A stretch of DNA of 64,000 nt from Streptomyces sp. HD (GCF_028369295.1 NZ_JAQMYP010000014.1:116953-180952), one strand, 5' to 3'. Positions 24,639-34,366 are shown, numbered from the stretch's first letter. Translations and numbers: made by a program. The notes: generated from the letters alone by a model not told the origin.

Positions 24639-27038
24639 GTGGCCGAGGCGGCAGACTTCCAGGGGACGAGTGCCTCACCTGCCCGCCGGTGGCTGCGGCG
24701 GACAGGAACCCTCCTTGCCGCAGCGCCTCTGCTGGCGGGCCTGCTCCAGCTGCCCGGTGCGGCCCCTGTGCACGCCGCCGGGCAGGGCTCCCTGAAGGCC
24801 GCTGCCGGCTCGGACCCCGTATCCGTCGCCGTGGACTCGCTCACCCCGGCCGTCCCCGGTGAGGGCGACACACTGACCGTGTCCGGCACGGTGACCAACG
24901 AGGGCAAGCAGGCCGTCACGGACGCCCATGTGGACCTGCGTCTGGGGCCGGCGCTGAACACGCGCTCCGACGTCGACGCGGCCTCCAACCGCGGCGACTA
25001 CCAGGACGGCCTCGACGGCGCCCCGGTGGGCGGGAAGTACGTCAAGGAGTTCACCAAGCTCACTCCGGGTGTCGCCCAGCGCTTCAGCATCTCCGTGCCG
25101 GTCGACAAGCTGGACCTCGGCGGGAACGGCGTCTACCAGTTCGCCGTATCCCTGTCCGGCGAGACGTCCGCGCAGCCGTGGGAGAAGGTGCTCGGCATCC
25201 AGCGGACCTTCCTGCCGTGGCAGCCCGACGAGGCCAACCCGAAGACCCGGACGACCATCCTGTGGCCGCTCGTCTCCACCGCGCGCATGACGGCCCAGAC
25301 GGGCTCGGACGAATCACAGACGCCCGTCTTCCACGACGACGACCTCGCCAAGGAGATCGCCCCGGGCGGCCGGCTGCAGCAGCTGGTGTCGCTGGGCAAG
25401 GAACTCGACGTCACCTGGGTGATCGACCCGGATCTGCTGGCCTCCGTGGACGCGATGACCGAGAGCTACCGCCTCCAGGGCGAGGGCGACACGACCACGG
25501 CGGGCACCCATCAGGGGGTCGCCAACCAGTGGCTGGCCGAGCTCCAGGAGGCGGTGCAGGACAAGGAGGTCGTGGCCCTGCCCTTCGGCGACCCCGACCT
25601 CGCCTCCGTCGCCCACAACGGCACGAACGTCACCGGCTCGCTGAGCCACCTCAAGGAGGCCACCGACGTCGCCGCTGACACGGTCGACTCGATCCTGCAC
25701 GTGGAGGCGATCACCGACTTCGCCTGGCCCGTGAACGGCGCCGTCGACCCGTCCATCGTCAAGGTCGCCACCTCCGCCGGCGCGGACAAGGTGATCGCCC
25801 GCAGTGACAGCCTGGTGGAGACGGGCGGCTTGCCGTACACACCCTCCGCGGCCCGCCCCATCGGCGGCGGCACGACGGCGGTCGTCTCGGACGCGCGGAT
25901 GTCGACGGTGTTCCAGGGCAACCTGACGAGGGCGTCGAGCTCGACGCTCGCCGTGCAGAGGTTCCTGGCCCAGAGCCTGGCCCTCAACCACCAGGCGGAC
26001 AGGCAGCGCAGCATCGTCGTCGCCCCGCAGCGGATGCCTACGGCCAGCCAGGCCCAGGCGATGGCCGCGGCGGTGACGGCGCTCCAGGGCGGCACCTGGT
26101 CCCAGTCCCAGGAACTCACGGCCGCCGCCACGGCCAAGCCGGACTCCGGAGCCACCACCAAGGTGCCGGCGGCGTCCAGTTACCCCTCCTCGCTGCGCAA
26201 GCAGGAGCTGCCGCGGGCGGCCTTCGAGCAGACCGAGAACACGCAGGACAAGCTCGACAAGTTCAAGGTGATCCTCACCCGTGAGTCCCGGGTCGTGACC
26301 CCCTTCGGGCGGGCCATGAACCGCGAGATGTCCACGTCGTGGCGCGGCCGTTCCGCGGACGCGGCCGACTACCGCAACACCGTCGAGGCGTACATCAACT
26401 CGCTGGTCGACCAGGTGACGCTGATCGAGAAGTCCGACACCAAGCTCTCCGGACGCAGCGCCACGATCCCCGTCACCGTGCAGAACAACCTCGTGCAGGG
26501 CGTCGATCACCTGGTACTGCGGCTCACCTCGACCAGCCCGAGGCGCCTTGAGATCGATGGTGAGGCCTACTCCGAACAGCGGGTCACGGTCTCCGGCGGG
26601 CACAGCCAGACGGTGAAGTTCCCCACGTCGGCTCAGGCCAACGGCCAGGCCGAGGTGATCGCCCAGCTGTACACGGAGGACGGCCAGGCGTACGGCGCAC
26701 CCGTCAGGTTCGACGTGAAGGTCACCGAGTTCACGGCCACCGTGATGCTGGTCATCGGCGGCGGCTTCCTGCTTCTCGTCCTCGCCGGATTCCGTATGTA
26801 CACGCAGCGCAAGCGCGCGGCGGCCCGAGAAGCCGAGGAGGACGGCGTCCAGGAGACGAGCGAGACCGACGGCGACCCGGAAGGCCCCGAGGACCGTCTC
26901 ACGCCCGAGAGCCATCTTGAGGAGGAGTCCGTCACCGGAACCCGGGCAGACGCCCCGGAGCAGCCGAGTGACCCGACACCGGACACCGCAGCGGAAAGCG
27001 CCGACCCGTCCGGCACGGGTGAGAGAGTGGACCGTTGA
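24639..27038 (+). CDS. DUF6049 secreted, membrane-anchored protein
   Basis: A 799-residue protein. The N-terminal signal peptide (LRRTGTLLAAAPLLAGLLQLP) may be cut near PVHAA. A long beta-rich extracytoplasmic region of about 650 residues is followed by a membrane segment (FTATVMLVIGGGFLLLVLAGF) and a charged cytoplasmic tail. It corresponds in position to mycobacterial Rv3909, directly upstream of murJ, so I infer a role in envelope assembly alongside the flippase. The enzymatic role is unknown. The GTG start follows GGGACGGGCGAGCGC. Confidence 0.85.
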   Translation: MAEAADFQGTSASPARRWLRRTGTLLAAAPLLAGLLQLPGAAPVHAAGQGSLKAAAGSDPVSVAVDSLTPAVPGEGDTLTVSGTVTNEGKQAVTDAHVDLRLGPALNTRSDVDAASNRGDYQDGLDGAPVGGKYVKEFTKLTPGVAQRFSISVPVDKLDLGGNGVYQFAVSLSGETSAQPWEKVLGIQRTFLPWQPDEANPKTRTTILWPLVSTARMTAQTGSDESQTPVFHDDDLAKEIAPGGRLQQLVSLGKELDVTWVIDPDLLASVDAMTESYRLQGEGDTTTAGTHQGVANQWLAELQEAVQDKEVVALPFGDPDLASVAHNGTNVTGSLSHLKEATDVAADTVDSILHVEAITDFAWPVNGAVDPSIVKVATSAGADKVIARSDSLVETGGLPYTPSAARPIGGGTTAVVSDARMSTVFQGNLTRASSSTLAVQRFLAQSLALNHQADRQRSIVVAPQRMPTASQAQAMAAAVTALQGGTWSQSQELTAAATAKPDSGATTKVPAASSYPSSLRKQELPRAAFEQTENTQDKLDKFKVILTRESRVVTPFGRAMNREMSTSWRGRSADAADYRNTVEAYINSLVDQVTLIEKSDTKLSGRSATIPVTVQNNLVQGVDHLVLRLTSTSPRRLEIDGEAYSEQRVTVSGGHSQTVKFPTSAQANGQAEVIAQLYTEDGQAYGAPVRFDVKVTEFTATVMLVIGGGFLLLVLAGFRMYTQRKRAAAREAEEDGVQETSETDGDPEGPEDRLTPESHLEEESVTGTRADAPEQPSDPTPDTAAESADPSGTGERVDR

Positions 27039-27083
27039 GCGATGTCGTGGCCGGTGGGCCCGGGACGATGAGGTGGGGTAACC

Positions 27084-29342
27084 ATGAACGCGCCGTACGA
27101 CGGTGACCGCGGCCAGGCCGCGGGCAGCTCGGGGCACCCCGAGGGCCCGCCGCCCGAGCCGGGCCAGGTGCCGCCGCAGCACCCCGCGGACATGTACCTC
27201 CAGGGCGCCTACGACCAGGACCCCTACCGAGCACAGGACCTCTCCACCCAGGACCCGGTCGCCGAAGCGCTCTACGACCGTGCCGCCCACCCGCCGCCCC
27301 CGCCGGGCACCTACGAGCCCCAGCAGCCGCTGTACTCCCAGCCGCCCCAGTCGCCGTACGCCCCCGACCCGAACGTGTGGGCCCAGACACCGGCTCCCGA
27401 GCCGGAGAGCCCGAGCCAGTACCTGCCGTACGGCGACGACCCCCGCACGACCCAGTACGTGGGTGTCGACGACCTCGTCACGCACTCCACCGAGGAGCGG
27501 CACGAGCACGACGCCTTCGCGCACCTCTTCCGCGACCAGCAGCAGGGCGGCCACCCCCACTACCAGCCGCCCACGGTCCCCGGCCCCTCATCGGCACCCG
27601 GCGAGCCCCCGCACCAGGGGCCGACGCCGCCTCCCGTGGCAGCGCCCGGCGTGCCGGCATCCGCCCCCGCGCCTGAGCAGGCACCTGCTCAGGCGCCTGC
27701 CGCGAAGAAGGGCGGGCGCGTCGGCGGACTGATGAAGTCGAGCGCCGTGATGGCGGCCGGCACGATGGTCTCCCGGCTCACCGGGTTCGTCCGGTCCGCG
27801 ATGATCGTCTCGGCACTGGGCCTCGGGCTGTTGGGCGAATCGTTCCAAGTGGCGTACCAGTTGCCGACGATGATCTACATCCTGACCGTAGGCGGCGGCC
27901 TCAACTCCGTCTTCGTGCCCCAGCTCGTGCGCGCCATGAAGGACGACGAGGACGGCGGAGAGGCGTACGCGAACCGTCTGCTGACAGTGGTGATGGTGGC
28001 TCTGGCCGCGCTCACCGCTCTGGCGTGGTTCGGTGCGCCGCTCCTGGTCCGTGCACTGTCCACCCCGCTGGCCAACGATCCTGCGGCCAACGAGACGGCT
28101 GTCACCCTCACCCGGTACTTCCTGCCCTCGATCTTCTTCATGGGCGTTCACGTGGTGATGGGGCAGATCCTGAACGCCCGTGGACGTTTCGGCGCGATGA
28201 TGTGGACGCCGGTCCTGAACAACATCGTCATCATCGTGACGCTCGGCGCGTTCCTGTGGGTGTACGGCACCGCCGAGCACTCCGGCATGAAGGTCACCAC
28301 CATTCCGCCCGAGGGCGTTCAGTTGCTCGGCGTCGGCGTCCTCCTCGGCCTCGTCGTCCAAGCCCTGGCGATGATCCCTTACCTGCGCGAGACCGGGTTC
28401 AGGCTGCGGCTCCGGTTCGACTGGAAGGGCCACGGCCTTGGCAAGGCCGCGATGCTCGCCAAGTGGACGATCCTTTTCGTCCTCGCCAACCAGGCCGGCG
28501 CCCTAGTCGTCACGCAGCTGGCGACAGCAGCCATCACGGACTCCGGCGTCGCCGGCACCGGTTTCAGCGCCTACGCCAACGCCCAGCTCATCTGGGGCCT
28601 TCCGCAGGCCATCATCACCGTCTCTCTGATGGCCGCCCTGCTGCCCCGCATCTCCCGCTCGGCCGCCGAGGACGACCCGGGCGCCGTACGCGACGACATC
28701 TCCCAGGGCCTGCGCACGACAGCGGTGGCGATCGTGCCACTCGCGTTCGGCTTCCTGGCACTCGGCATCCCGATGTGCACGCTGATGTTCGGCTCCTCGG
28801 GCACGAGCGAGGCCACCAACATGGGCTACATGCTGATGGCCTTCGGCCTCGGCCTGATCCCGTACTCCGTGCAGTACGTCGTCCTGCGCGCCTTCTACGC
28901 GTACGAGGACACCCGCACCCCCTTCTACAACACGGTGATCGTGGCGGCAGGCAACGCCGCAGCGTCCGCCGTCTGCTACTTCGTTCTCCCGGCCCGCTGG
29001 GCCGTGGTCGGCATGGCCGCCTCGTACGGCCTGGCCTACGCGATCGGCGTCGGCGTCGCCTGGGGCCGGCTGCGCAAGAAGCTCGGCGGCGACCTGGACG
29101 GTGCACGGGTGATGCGGACGTACGCCAGGCTCTGCATCGCCTCGGTGCCCGCGGTGCTGCTCAGCGGTGCGGCCTGCTACGGGATCGCCAAGACCCTCGG
29201 TCAGGGCGTCCTCGGCTCCTTCGCGGCGCTGCTGGGCGGCGGAGCCGTGCTGCTCGGGGTCTTCTTCATCGCCGCTCGCAGGATGCGTATCGAGGAGCTG
29301 AACTCACTGGTCGGCATGGTTCGCGGACGCCTGGGTCGCTGA
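27084..29342 (+). CDS. murJ: Lipid II flippase MurJ
   Basis: A 752-residue MurJ/MviN of the MOP superfamily. Residues 1-215 are a cytoplasmic Pro/Gln/Tyr-rich extension, then 14 membrane segments begin at SSAVMAAGTMVSRLTGFVRS. It flips undecaprenyl-linked peptidoglycan precursor to the outer face for the penicillin-binding proteins. In mycobacteria the same protein carries a pseudokinase and an extracellular domain fused at its C-terminus. Here the protein stops after the last membrane helices (RMRIEELNSLVGMVRGRLGR) and those parts are encoded by the next gene. It starts 45 bases after the DUF6049 gene. Confidence 0.94.
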   Translation: MNAPYDGDRGQAAGSSGHPEGPPPEPGQVPPQHPADMYLQGAYDQDPYRAQDLSTQDPVAEALYDRAAHPPPPPGTYEPQQPLYSQPPQSPYAPDPNVWAQTPAPEPESPSQYLPYGDDPRTTQYVGVDDLVTHSTEERHEHDAFAHLFRDQQQGGHPHYQPPTVPGPSSAPGEPPHQGPTPPPVAAPGVPASAPAPEQAPAQAPAAKKGGRVGGLMKSSAVMAAGTMVSRLTGFVRSAMIVSALGLGLLGESFQVAYQLPTMIYILTVGGGLNSVFVPQLVRAMKDDEDGGEAYANRLLTVVMVALAALTALAWFGAPLLVRALSTPLANDPAANETAVTLTRYFLPSIFFMGVHVVMGQILNARGRFGAMMWTPVLNNIVIIVTLGAFLWVYGTAEHSGMKVTTIPPEGVQLLGVGVLLGLVVQALAMIPYLRETGFRLRLRFDWKGHGLGKAAMLAKWTILFVLANQAGALVVTQLATAAITDSGVAGTGFSAYANAQLIWGLPQAIITVSLMAALLPRISRSAAEDDPGAVRDDISQGLRTTAVAIVPLAFGFLALGIPMCTLMFGSSGTSEATNMGYMLMAFGLGLIPYSVQYVVLRAFYAYEDTRTPFYNTVIVAAGNAAASAVCYFVLPARWAVVGMAASYGLAYAIGVGVAWGRLRKKLGGDLDGARVMRTYARLCIASVPAVLLSGAACYGIAKTLGQGVLGSFAALLGGGAVLLGVFFIAARRMRIEELNSLVGMVRGRLGR

Positions 29343-29481
29343 AACGGGGGGTACGCGCACAACCATCGTCCGCCACCGTGTGTCGTGCATAGCGGCGGAC
29401 TGTGGGCACAATTGGTTTCGGCGTCGGACGGCGCGCACGGTTGTCGGACGGCGCGCAACGGATGGGGAGGCAGGAACGACG

Positions 29482-31179
29482 GTGGCGGAACGGAGCACGG
29501 CTGCCGTCGACGTGGCAGACAACAGCGGCGACGAGCCGCTGACCGCACAAGCGGACCAGTCCACGGCCGACGGGGTGGCCAAGAATCGGGAGCGGGACAC
29601 GGACACCGACGAGGCACAGGGGAGCGGCGGGACCGAGGGTCCCGGGAAAGCCTCACCACCGGAGCTGCACAGCGGCCACAAGCTCGCCAGACGCTACCGC
29701 CTTGAGGAGTGCGTCACCCGTCTGGACGGTTTCAGCAGCTGGCGTGCGGTCGACGAGAAACTCCGTCGCGCCGTCGGCGTTCACATCCTGCCCGCTGACC
29801 ACACGCGGGCCCGCTCCGTCCTGGCCTCGGCCCGCTCGTCCGCGCTGCTGGGCGACCCCCGCTTCGTCCAGGTCCTCGACGCCGTCGAGGAGAACGACCT
29901 GGTCTACGTCGTTCATGAGTGGCTCCCCGACGCCACCGAGCTGACCACCCTCCTCGCCCCCGGACCGCTGGAGGTCTACGAGGCGTACCAGATGGTCACT
30001 CAGGTGTCCGCCGCGATGGCCGCCGCCCACCGTGAGGGGCTGGCCCATCTCCGGCTCAACCCGAACGCCGTGCTGCGCACCTCCTCCGGGCAGTGGCGCA
30101 TCCGCGGCCTGGCCGTGAACGCCGCGCTGCGCGGCATCAGCTCCGACACCCCGCAGCGCACCGACACCGAGGCCATCGGCGCCCTGCTGTACGCCGCGCT
30201 CACCCAGCGCTGGCCGTACGAGAGCGACGCCTACGGTCTGTCCGGGCTGCCCAAGGACGTCGGTCTGATCGCCCCCGACCAGGTGCGTGCCGGCGTTCAC
30301 CGCGGCCTGTCCGAGCTCACCATGCGCGCGCTGGCCAACAACGGCGCGACCGCTTCCCGGCACGAGTCCGCGTGCACGACGCCGGAAGAGCTGGTGAAGG
30401 CGATCGGCGAGATGCCCCGCATCCGCCCGCCGGAGCCCTCGTTCACCGCCCCGCCCGACTATCAGCGCACGACGTACCAGCAGGGCACGTACGGCCGTCA
30501 GTCGCAGCATCCTGGCGCCACCCAGCCGGTACCGACGCCGCCTGCCCCGCTGCAGAGCCGTACCGGCAAGGCCCTGAAGTGGGCCGTCTCGGCGCTCCTG
30601 ATCGCCGCGCTGGGTCTGGGCAGCTGGCAGCTGGCGGACGCGCTCATGGACCAGGGCGGCAAGTCCGAGGACCCCAATCAGACGCAGACGTCGGAAGACG
30701 ACGACAAGGGCCAGGCGAAGCCGGTCAGCAAGCCGATCGCCATCCAGGGTGTCCGCGACTTCGATCCGCTCGGCTCGGACGGCTCCGAGAACCCGAGAGA
30801 CATAGACAAGATCTACGACACCGCTCCGGACACGTACTGGCAGACGAGCTTCTACACCAGCTCCGACTTCGGACGGTTGAAGTCGGGCGTCGGAGTCATC
30901 CTCGATCTCGGCAAGGTCCAGCAGGTCGGCAAGGTGGCCATCACCTTCGTCGGCGACACCTCCGTGGAACTGCGCGCCGCCTCGGGTGACACCGGTAGCG
31001 AACCGACGAGCCTGGAGAGCTACGCCAAGGTGGCCGAAGGGTCCGGCTCAAGCGTGACACTCAAGCCCGGCGAGACCACCAAGGCCCGCTATCTTCTGGT
31101 CTGGCTGACCGATCTGCCGCGACAGGCCGACGACGGTCAGTTCCGCGGCAGGATCATGGACGTCAAGGTCAACAGCTGA
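29482..31179 (+). CDS. Pseudokinase with extracellular discoidin-like domain (MurJ partner)
   Basis: A 565-residue protein. A disordered N-terminus leads to a protein-kinase fold at about 60-315 without catalytic residues: the VAIK lysine is lost (RRAVGVHILPADH), the HRD loop reads HLRLNPNAVL and no DFG is present. A Pro/Gln linker, one membrane helix (ALKWAVSALLIAALGLGSW) and an extracellular F5/8-like domain of about 150 residues (LKSGVGVILDLGKVQQVGKV) follow. This is the architecture fused to MviN in mycobacteria, where phosphorylated pseudokinase binds FhaA. The GTG at 29482 follows GGGAGGCAGGA. It is followed by sigM after 21 bases. Confidence 0.88.
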   Translation: MAERSTAAVDVADNSGDEPLTAQADQSTADGVAKNRERDTDTDEAQGSGGTEGPGKASPPELHSGHKLARRYRLEECVTRLDGFSSWRAVDEKLRRAVGVHILPADHTRARSVLASARSSALLGDPRFVQVLDAVEENDLVYVVHEWLPDATELTTLLAPGPLEVYEAYQMVTQVSAAMAAAHREGLAHLRLNPNAVLRTSSGQWRIRGLAVNAALRGISSDTPQRTDTEAIGALLYAALTQRWPYESDAYGLSGLPKDVGLIAPDQVRAGVHRGLSELTMRALANNGATASRHESACTTPEELVKAIGEMPRIRPPEPSFTAPPDYQRTTYQQGTYGRQSQHPGATQPVPTPPAPLQSRTGKALKWAVSALLIAALGLGSWQLADALMDQGGKSEDPNQTQTSEDDDKGQAKPVSKPIAIQGVRDFDPLGSDGSENPRDIDKIYDTAPDTYWQTSFYTSSDFGRLKSGVGVILDLGKVQQVGKVAITFVGDTSVELRAASGDTGSEPTSLESYAKVAEGSGSSVTLKPGETTKARYLLVWLTDLPRQADDGQFRGRIMDVKVNS

Positions 31180-31200
31180 GAGTGAGGGGGAGGGGGTCCG

Positions 31201-31938
31201 ATGGCAGATGGCAGCGCATACGGCGACACAAGCGATCAGGACCTTCTCGCCCAGCATGTAGAGGGTGACCCCGACGCCTTCGGTGAGCTTGTGCGGCGCC
31301 ACCGTGACCGGCTCTGGGCGGTGGCGCTACGGACGCTCGGCGACCGCGAGGAGGCCGCTGACGCCGTCCAGGACGCCCTCGTCTCCGCTTACCGGGCCGC
31401 CCACACCTTCCGGGGCCAGTCGGCCGTCACGACGTGGCTGCACCGGATCACCGTGAACGCCTGTCTGGACCGCGCCCGCAAGGCGGCCTCCCGGAAGACC
31501 TCCCCCGTCGACGACACCGAGCGCCTTGAGCAGCTGCTTGAGCCGCACGAGTCCGCCTCGGCGCCCGCAGAACGCAACGATCTCCACCGCCAGCTGCTGG
31601 AGGCTCTCGGCACTCTCCCACCCGACCAGCGTGCGGCGCTCGTCCTGGTGGACATGCAGGGCTATCCGGTCGCGGAGGCGGCCCGGGTCCTGGATGTGCC
31701 GACCGGCACGGTCAAGAGCCGATGTGCGCGCGGCAGAGCCAGACTCCTGCCTCTCGTCACCCATCTACGGCCGGAAAGCGCCAGTGACGGCAAGGACTCC
31801 GGCGAGAGGCGGAACCGGACCCAGGGGACATCCGTCCCACCGGCAGCGGGTCCACGTGTCACAGAACAGGGCACGGAGCCACGCGACACAGGGCCGAGTG
31901 ATTCAGCTGCAGTGAAGGGCGGAGGTGGGCGAGCGTGA
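31201..31938 (+). CDS. sigM: ECF sigma factor SigM
   Basis: A 245-residue ECF sigma. Region 2 reads ADAVQDALVSAYRAAHTF and WLHRITVNACLDRARK; region 4 reads RAALVLVDMQGYPVAEAARV and GTVKSRCARGRARL. The C-terminal 60 residues are a polar tail without structure. The ATG follows GGGGGAGGGGG. Its gene overlaps rsmA by 4 bases (GTGA), giving tight coupling with the anti-sigma. The placement after the murJ cluster and before trxBA is as in mycobacteria, where sigM precedes trxB2-trxC. Confidence 0.95.
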   Translation: MADGSAYGDTSDQDLLAQHVEGDPDAFGELVRRHRDRLWAVALRTLGDREEAADAVQDALVSAYRAAHTFRGQSAVTTWLHRITVNACLDRARKAASRKTSPVDDTERLEQLLEPHESASAPAERNDLHRQLLEALGTLPPDQRAALVLVDMQGYPVAEAARVLDVPTGTVKSRCARGRARLLPLVTHLRPESASDGKDSGERRNRTQGTSVPPAAGPRVTEQGTEPRDTGPSDSAAVKGGGGRA

Positions 31939-32852
31939 CATCCACGACTGACACGGCCGGGCACCCGGACGTCGCCGAGATCTCCGACCTCACCGAGGGC
32001 CTTCTCCCCCCGTCCAGGACCGCCGACGTACGGCGGCATCTGGACGAGTGTGTGCTGTGCGCGGACGTCCACGCCTCGCTGGAGGAGATCCGGGGACTGC
32101 TCGGCAGCGTTACCGGCCCGCCGCGGATGCCCGCCGATGTCGCGGGGCGGATCGATGCCGCTCTCGCCGCCGAGGCTCTGCTGAACGCCACGGCGCCCGA
32201 CGACGTCGACGCACCGACGCAGACCGGCGACGCCCGCCCGGTCTCCGGCGCGGACGGCGGCGTTCATGTTTCACGTGAAACGTCGCCAGCGGCAGACCGT
32301 CCGGCAGGCCGCGCGCGCTCCTCGACGACTGGCCCCGGCCGGAAGGACCGCAAAAAGGCAGGACGACGCAAGGTCGCTGTACTGAGCGCTGCCTTCACGG
32401 CCGCCGCTCTGGGACTCGGCTCGGTGCTGCTGACGTCGCTGATGGGTGGTGGAGGGGCCGGCCCGTCCGCCGACGGGGGCGCCACCGCCGCCGACACCTT
32501 CTCCGCGGCGAAGCTGGAGAAGCACGTCGTTGATCTCCTCGCCAAGAACGAGAGCGCGACAGGCGGCGCCCGCACTCCGGACGGCAGCGTAGGCGTCAGG
32601 GGCGGGCCCGACACCAAGATGCTGCGCGACATCACGGTGCCCGAATGCGTCCGGAAGGGAATCGGTCGCACCAACGCGGCACTCGCCGCTGAGAAGGGCG
32701 TCTACAAGGGCAGGGACGCACTGCTCGTCGTGCTGCCCGCTGCCTCTGACGACAGCCGGGTCACCGTCTACCTCATGGACGCGACCTGTGTGAACCAGCA
32801 TTCTTCCACCGCGGCCGAAGTCCTCCTGAAGGACACCTACCCGCGTTCCTGA
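31935..32852 (+). CDS. rsmA: Anti-sigma factor RsmA
   Basis: A 305-residue protein. The N-terminal zinc-finger-like anti-sigma domain contains HLDECVLCADV (HxxxCxxC). A linker holding the parS-encoded VSRET follows, then a membrane-like helix (VAVLSAAFTAAALGLGSVLL) and an extracytoplasmic domain with two cysteines (PECVRK, ATCVNQ). The S. coelicolor homologue is reported to bind a [2Fe-2S] cluster that controls its release of SigM; the cysteines here are consistent with that. It starts at GTG inside the sigM stop. Confidence 0.92.
   Translation: MTSTTDTAGHPDVAEISDLTEGLLPPSRTADVRRHLDECVLCADVHASLEEIRGLLGSVTGPPRMPADVAGRIDAALAAEALLNATAPDDVDAPTQTGDARPVSGADGGVHVSRETSPAADRPAGRARSSTTGPGRKDRKKAGRRKVAVLSAAFTAAALGLGSVLLTSLMGGGGAGPSADGGATAADTFSAAKLEKHVVDLLAKNESATGGARTPDGSVGVRGGPDTKMLRDITVPECVRKGIGRTNAALAAEKGVYKGRDALLVVLPAASDDSRVTVYLMDATCVNQHSSTAAEVLLKDTYPRS
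32268..32281. promoter_or_regulatory. parS site 9, inside rsmA
   Basis: Exact GTTTCACGTGAAAC within the rsmA coding region, translated as VSRET in a poorly conserved linker between the anti-sigma domain and the hydrophobic helix. Confidence 0.95.
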
Positions 32853-32925
32853 TATTCCGGCGGGTTCGTCTCCGCCGGCCTGGCAGCCTCTGCGGTGTGG
32901 CCTCACCGTGTGCCCGGACACAGTG

Positions 32926-32951
32926 GGAATGCGCGCCCCTTAGGATCCGTT
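32926..32951 (+). promoter_or_regulatory. SigR-type promoter of trxBA
   Basis: GGAAT (32926-32930), an 18-base spacer, and GTT (32949-32951) match the SigR consensus GGAAT-N18-GTT. It lies 71 bases upstream of the trxB start. trxBA is a known SigR target in S. coelicolor, induced by thiol oxidation. Confidence 0.85.
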
Positions 32952-33022
32952 GGGTGGGGTGAGAGTCCTCAAAGGGTCTCCCACCGGTCCGACGACGTAT
33001 TCCAGAGACGAGGAATCAAGCC

Positions 33023-33991
33023 GTGAGCGACGTCCGTAACGTGATCATCATCGGCTCCGGGCCCGCCGGCTACACGGCGGCGCTCTACACTGCGCGCGCG
33101 TCGCTGAAGCCGCTGGTGTTCGAGGGCGCCGTCACCGCCGGTGGCGCGCTGATGAACACCACCGAGGTGGAGAACTTCCCCGGCTTCCAGGACGGCATCA
33201 TGGGCCCCGAGCTCATGGACAACATGCGCGGCCAGGCCGAGCGTTTCGGCGCCGAGCTCATCCCCGACGACATCGTCAACGTCGACCTCGCCGGTGAGAT
33301 CAAGACCGTCACCGACACCGCAGGCACGGTCCACCGGGCGAAGGCCGTCATCGTCGCCACCGGCTCTCAGCACCGCAAGCTGGGTCTGCCGAACGAGGAC
33401 GCTCTCTCCGGCCGCGGCGTCTCCTGGTGCGCCACCTGTGACGGGTTCTTCTTCAAGGACCAGGACATTGCCGTGATCGGCGGCGGTGACACCGCGATGG
33501 AGGAGGCCACCTTCCTCTCACGCTTCGCCAAGTCCGTGACGATCGTCCACCGCCGTGACACGCTGCGCGCCTCGAAGGCCATGCAGGACCGCGCCTTCGC
33601 CGACCCGAAGATCAAGTTCGTCTGGGACAGCGAGGTTGCCGAGGTCCAGGGCGAGCAGAAGCTCTCCGGCCTGAAGCTGCGCAACGTCAAGACCGGCGAG
33701 CTCTCGGACCTGGCGGTCACCGGCCTGTTCATCGCGATCGGCCACGACCCGCGCACCGAGCTGTTCAAGGGCCAGCTGGAGCTGGACGAGGAGGGCTACC
33801 TCAAGGTCGACGCCCCCTCCACACGCACCAACGTGACCGGTGTCTTCGCTGCCGGCGACGTGGTCGACCACACCTACCGCCAGGCGATCACCGCGGCCGG
33901 CACCGGCTGCTCCGCCGCCCTCGACTCCGAGCGTTTCCTCGCCGCCCTCGCGGACGAGGAGCAGGCCGAGCCCGAGAAGACCTCTGTCTGA
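33023..33991 (+). CDS. trxB: Thioredoxin reductase
   Basis: A 322-residue NADPH-dependent flavoprotein that reduces thioredoxin. The FAD site is GSGPAGYTAALYTARA, the redox-active pair is WCATCDG (about residues 135-141), the NADPH site is VIGGGDTAMEEA, and the second FAD motif is GVFAAGDVVD. Length is normal. The GTG start follows a weak GACGAGGAATC. It is followed by trxA after 41 bases. Confidence 0.97.
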   Translation: MSDVRNVIIIGSGPAGYTAALYTARASLKPLVFEGAVTAGGALMNTTEVENFPGFQDGIMGPELMDNMRGQAERFGAELIPDDIVNVDLAGEIKTVTDTAGTVHRAKAVIVATGSQHRKLGLPNEDALSGRGVSWCATCDGFFFKDQDIAVIGGGDTAMEEATFLSRFAKSVTIVHRRDTLRASKAMQDRAFADPKIKFVWDSEVAEVQGEQKLSGLKLRNVKTGELSDLAVTGLFIAIGHDPRTELFKGQLELDEEGYLKVDAPSTRTNVTGVFAAGDVVDHTYRQAITAAGTGCSAALDSERFLAALADEEQAEPEKTSV

Positions 33992-34032
33992 CCCCCACCC
34001 GCCCCACGCACCAAACAGTTAAGGAGCCCGCC

Positions 34033-34365
34033 GTGGCCGGCACCCTGAAGAATGTGACTGACGACTCCTTCGAGCAGGACGTCCTCAAGAGCGACAAGCC
34101 CGTCCTGGTGGACTTCTGGGCCGCCTGGTGCGGCCCGTGCCGCCAGATCGCGCCGTCCCTCGAAGCGATCGCCGCCGAGCACGGTGACAAGATCGAGATC
34201 GTCAAGCTCAACATTGACGAGAACCCGGGTACGGCCGCCAAGTACGGCGTCATGTCCATTCCGACGCTGAACGTGTACCACAACGGTGAGGTCGCCAAGA
34301 CCATCGTCGGTGCGAAGCCGAAGGCCGCGATCCTCCGCGACCTTGAGGACTTCATCGCCGAGTGA
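34033..34365 (+). CDS. trxA: Thioredoxin
   Basis: A 110-residue thioredoxin with the active site WCGPC (about residues 33-37), FWAAWCGPCRQIAPSLE, and the cis-Pro motif SIPT. It accepts electrons from the trxB product. The GTG start follows AAGGAG. The gene is followed at once by parS site 10 and a terminator, ending the rightward cluster that began at DUF6049. In mycobacteria cwlM comes next; it is absent here. Confidence 0.97.
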   Translation: MAGTLKNVTDDSFEQDVLKSDKPVLVDFWAAWCGPCRQIAPSLEAIAAEHGDKIEIVKLNIDENPGTAAKYGVMSIPTLNVYHNGEVAKTIVGAKPKAAILRDLEDFIAE

Positions 34366-34366
34366 C

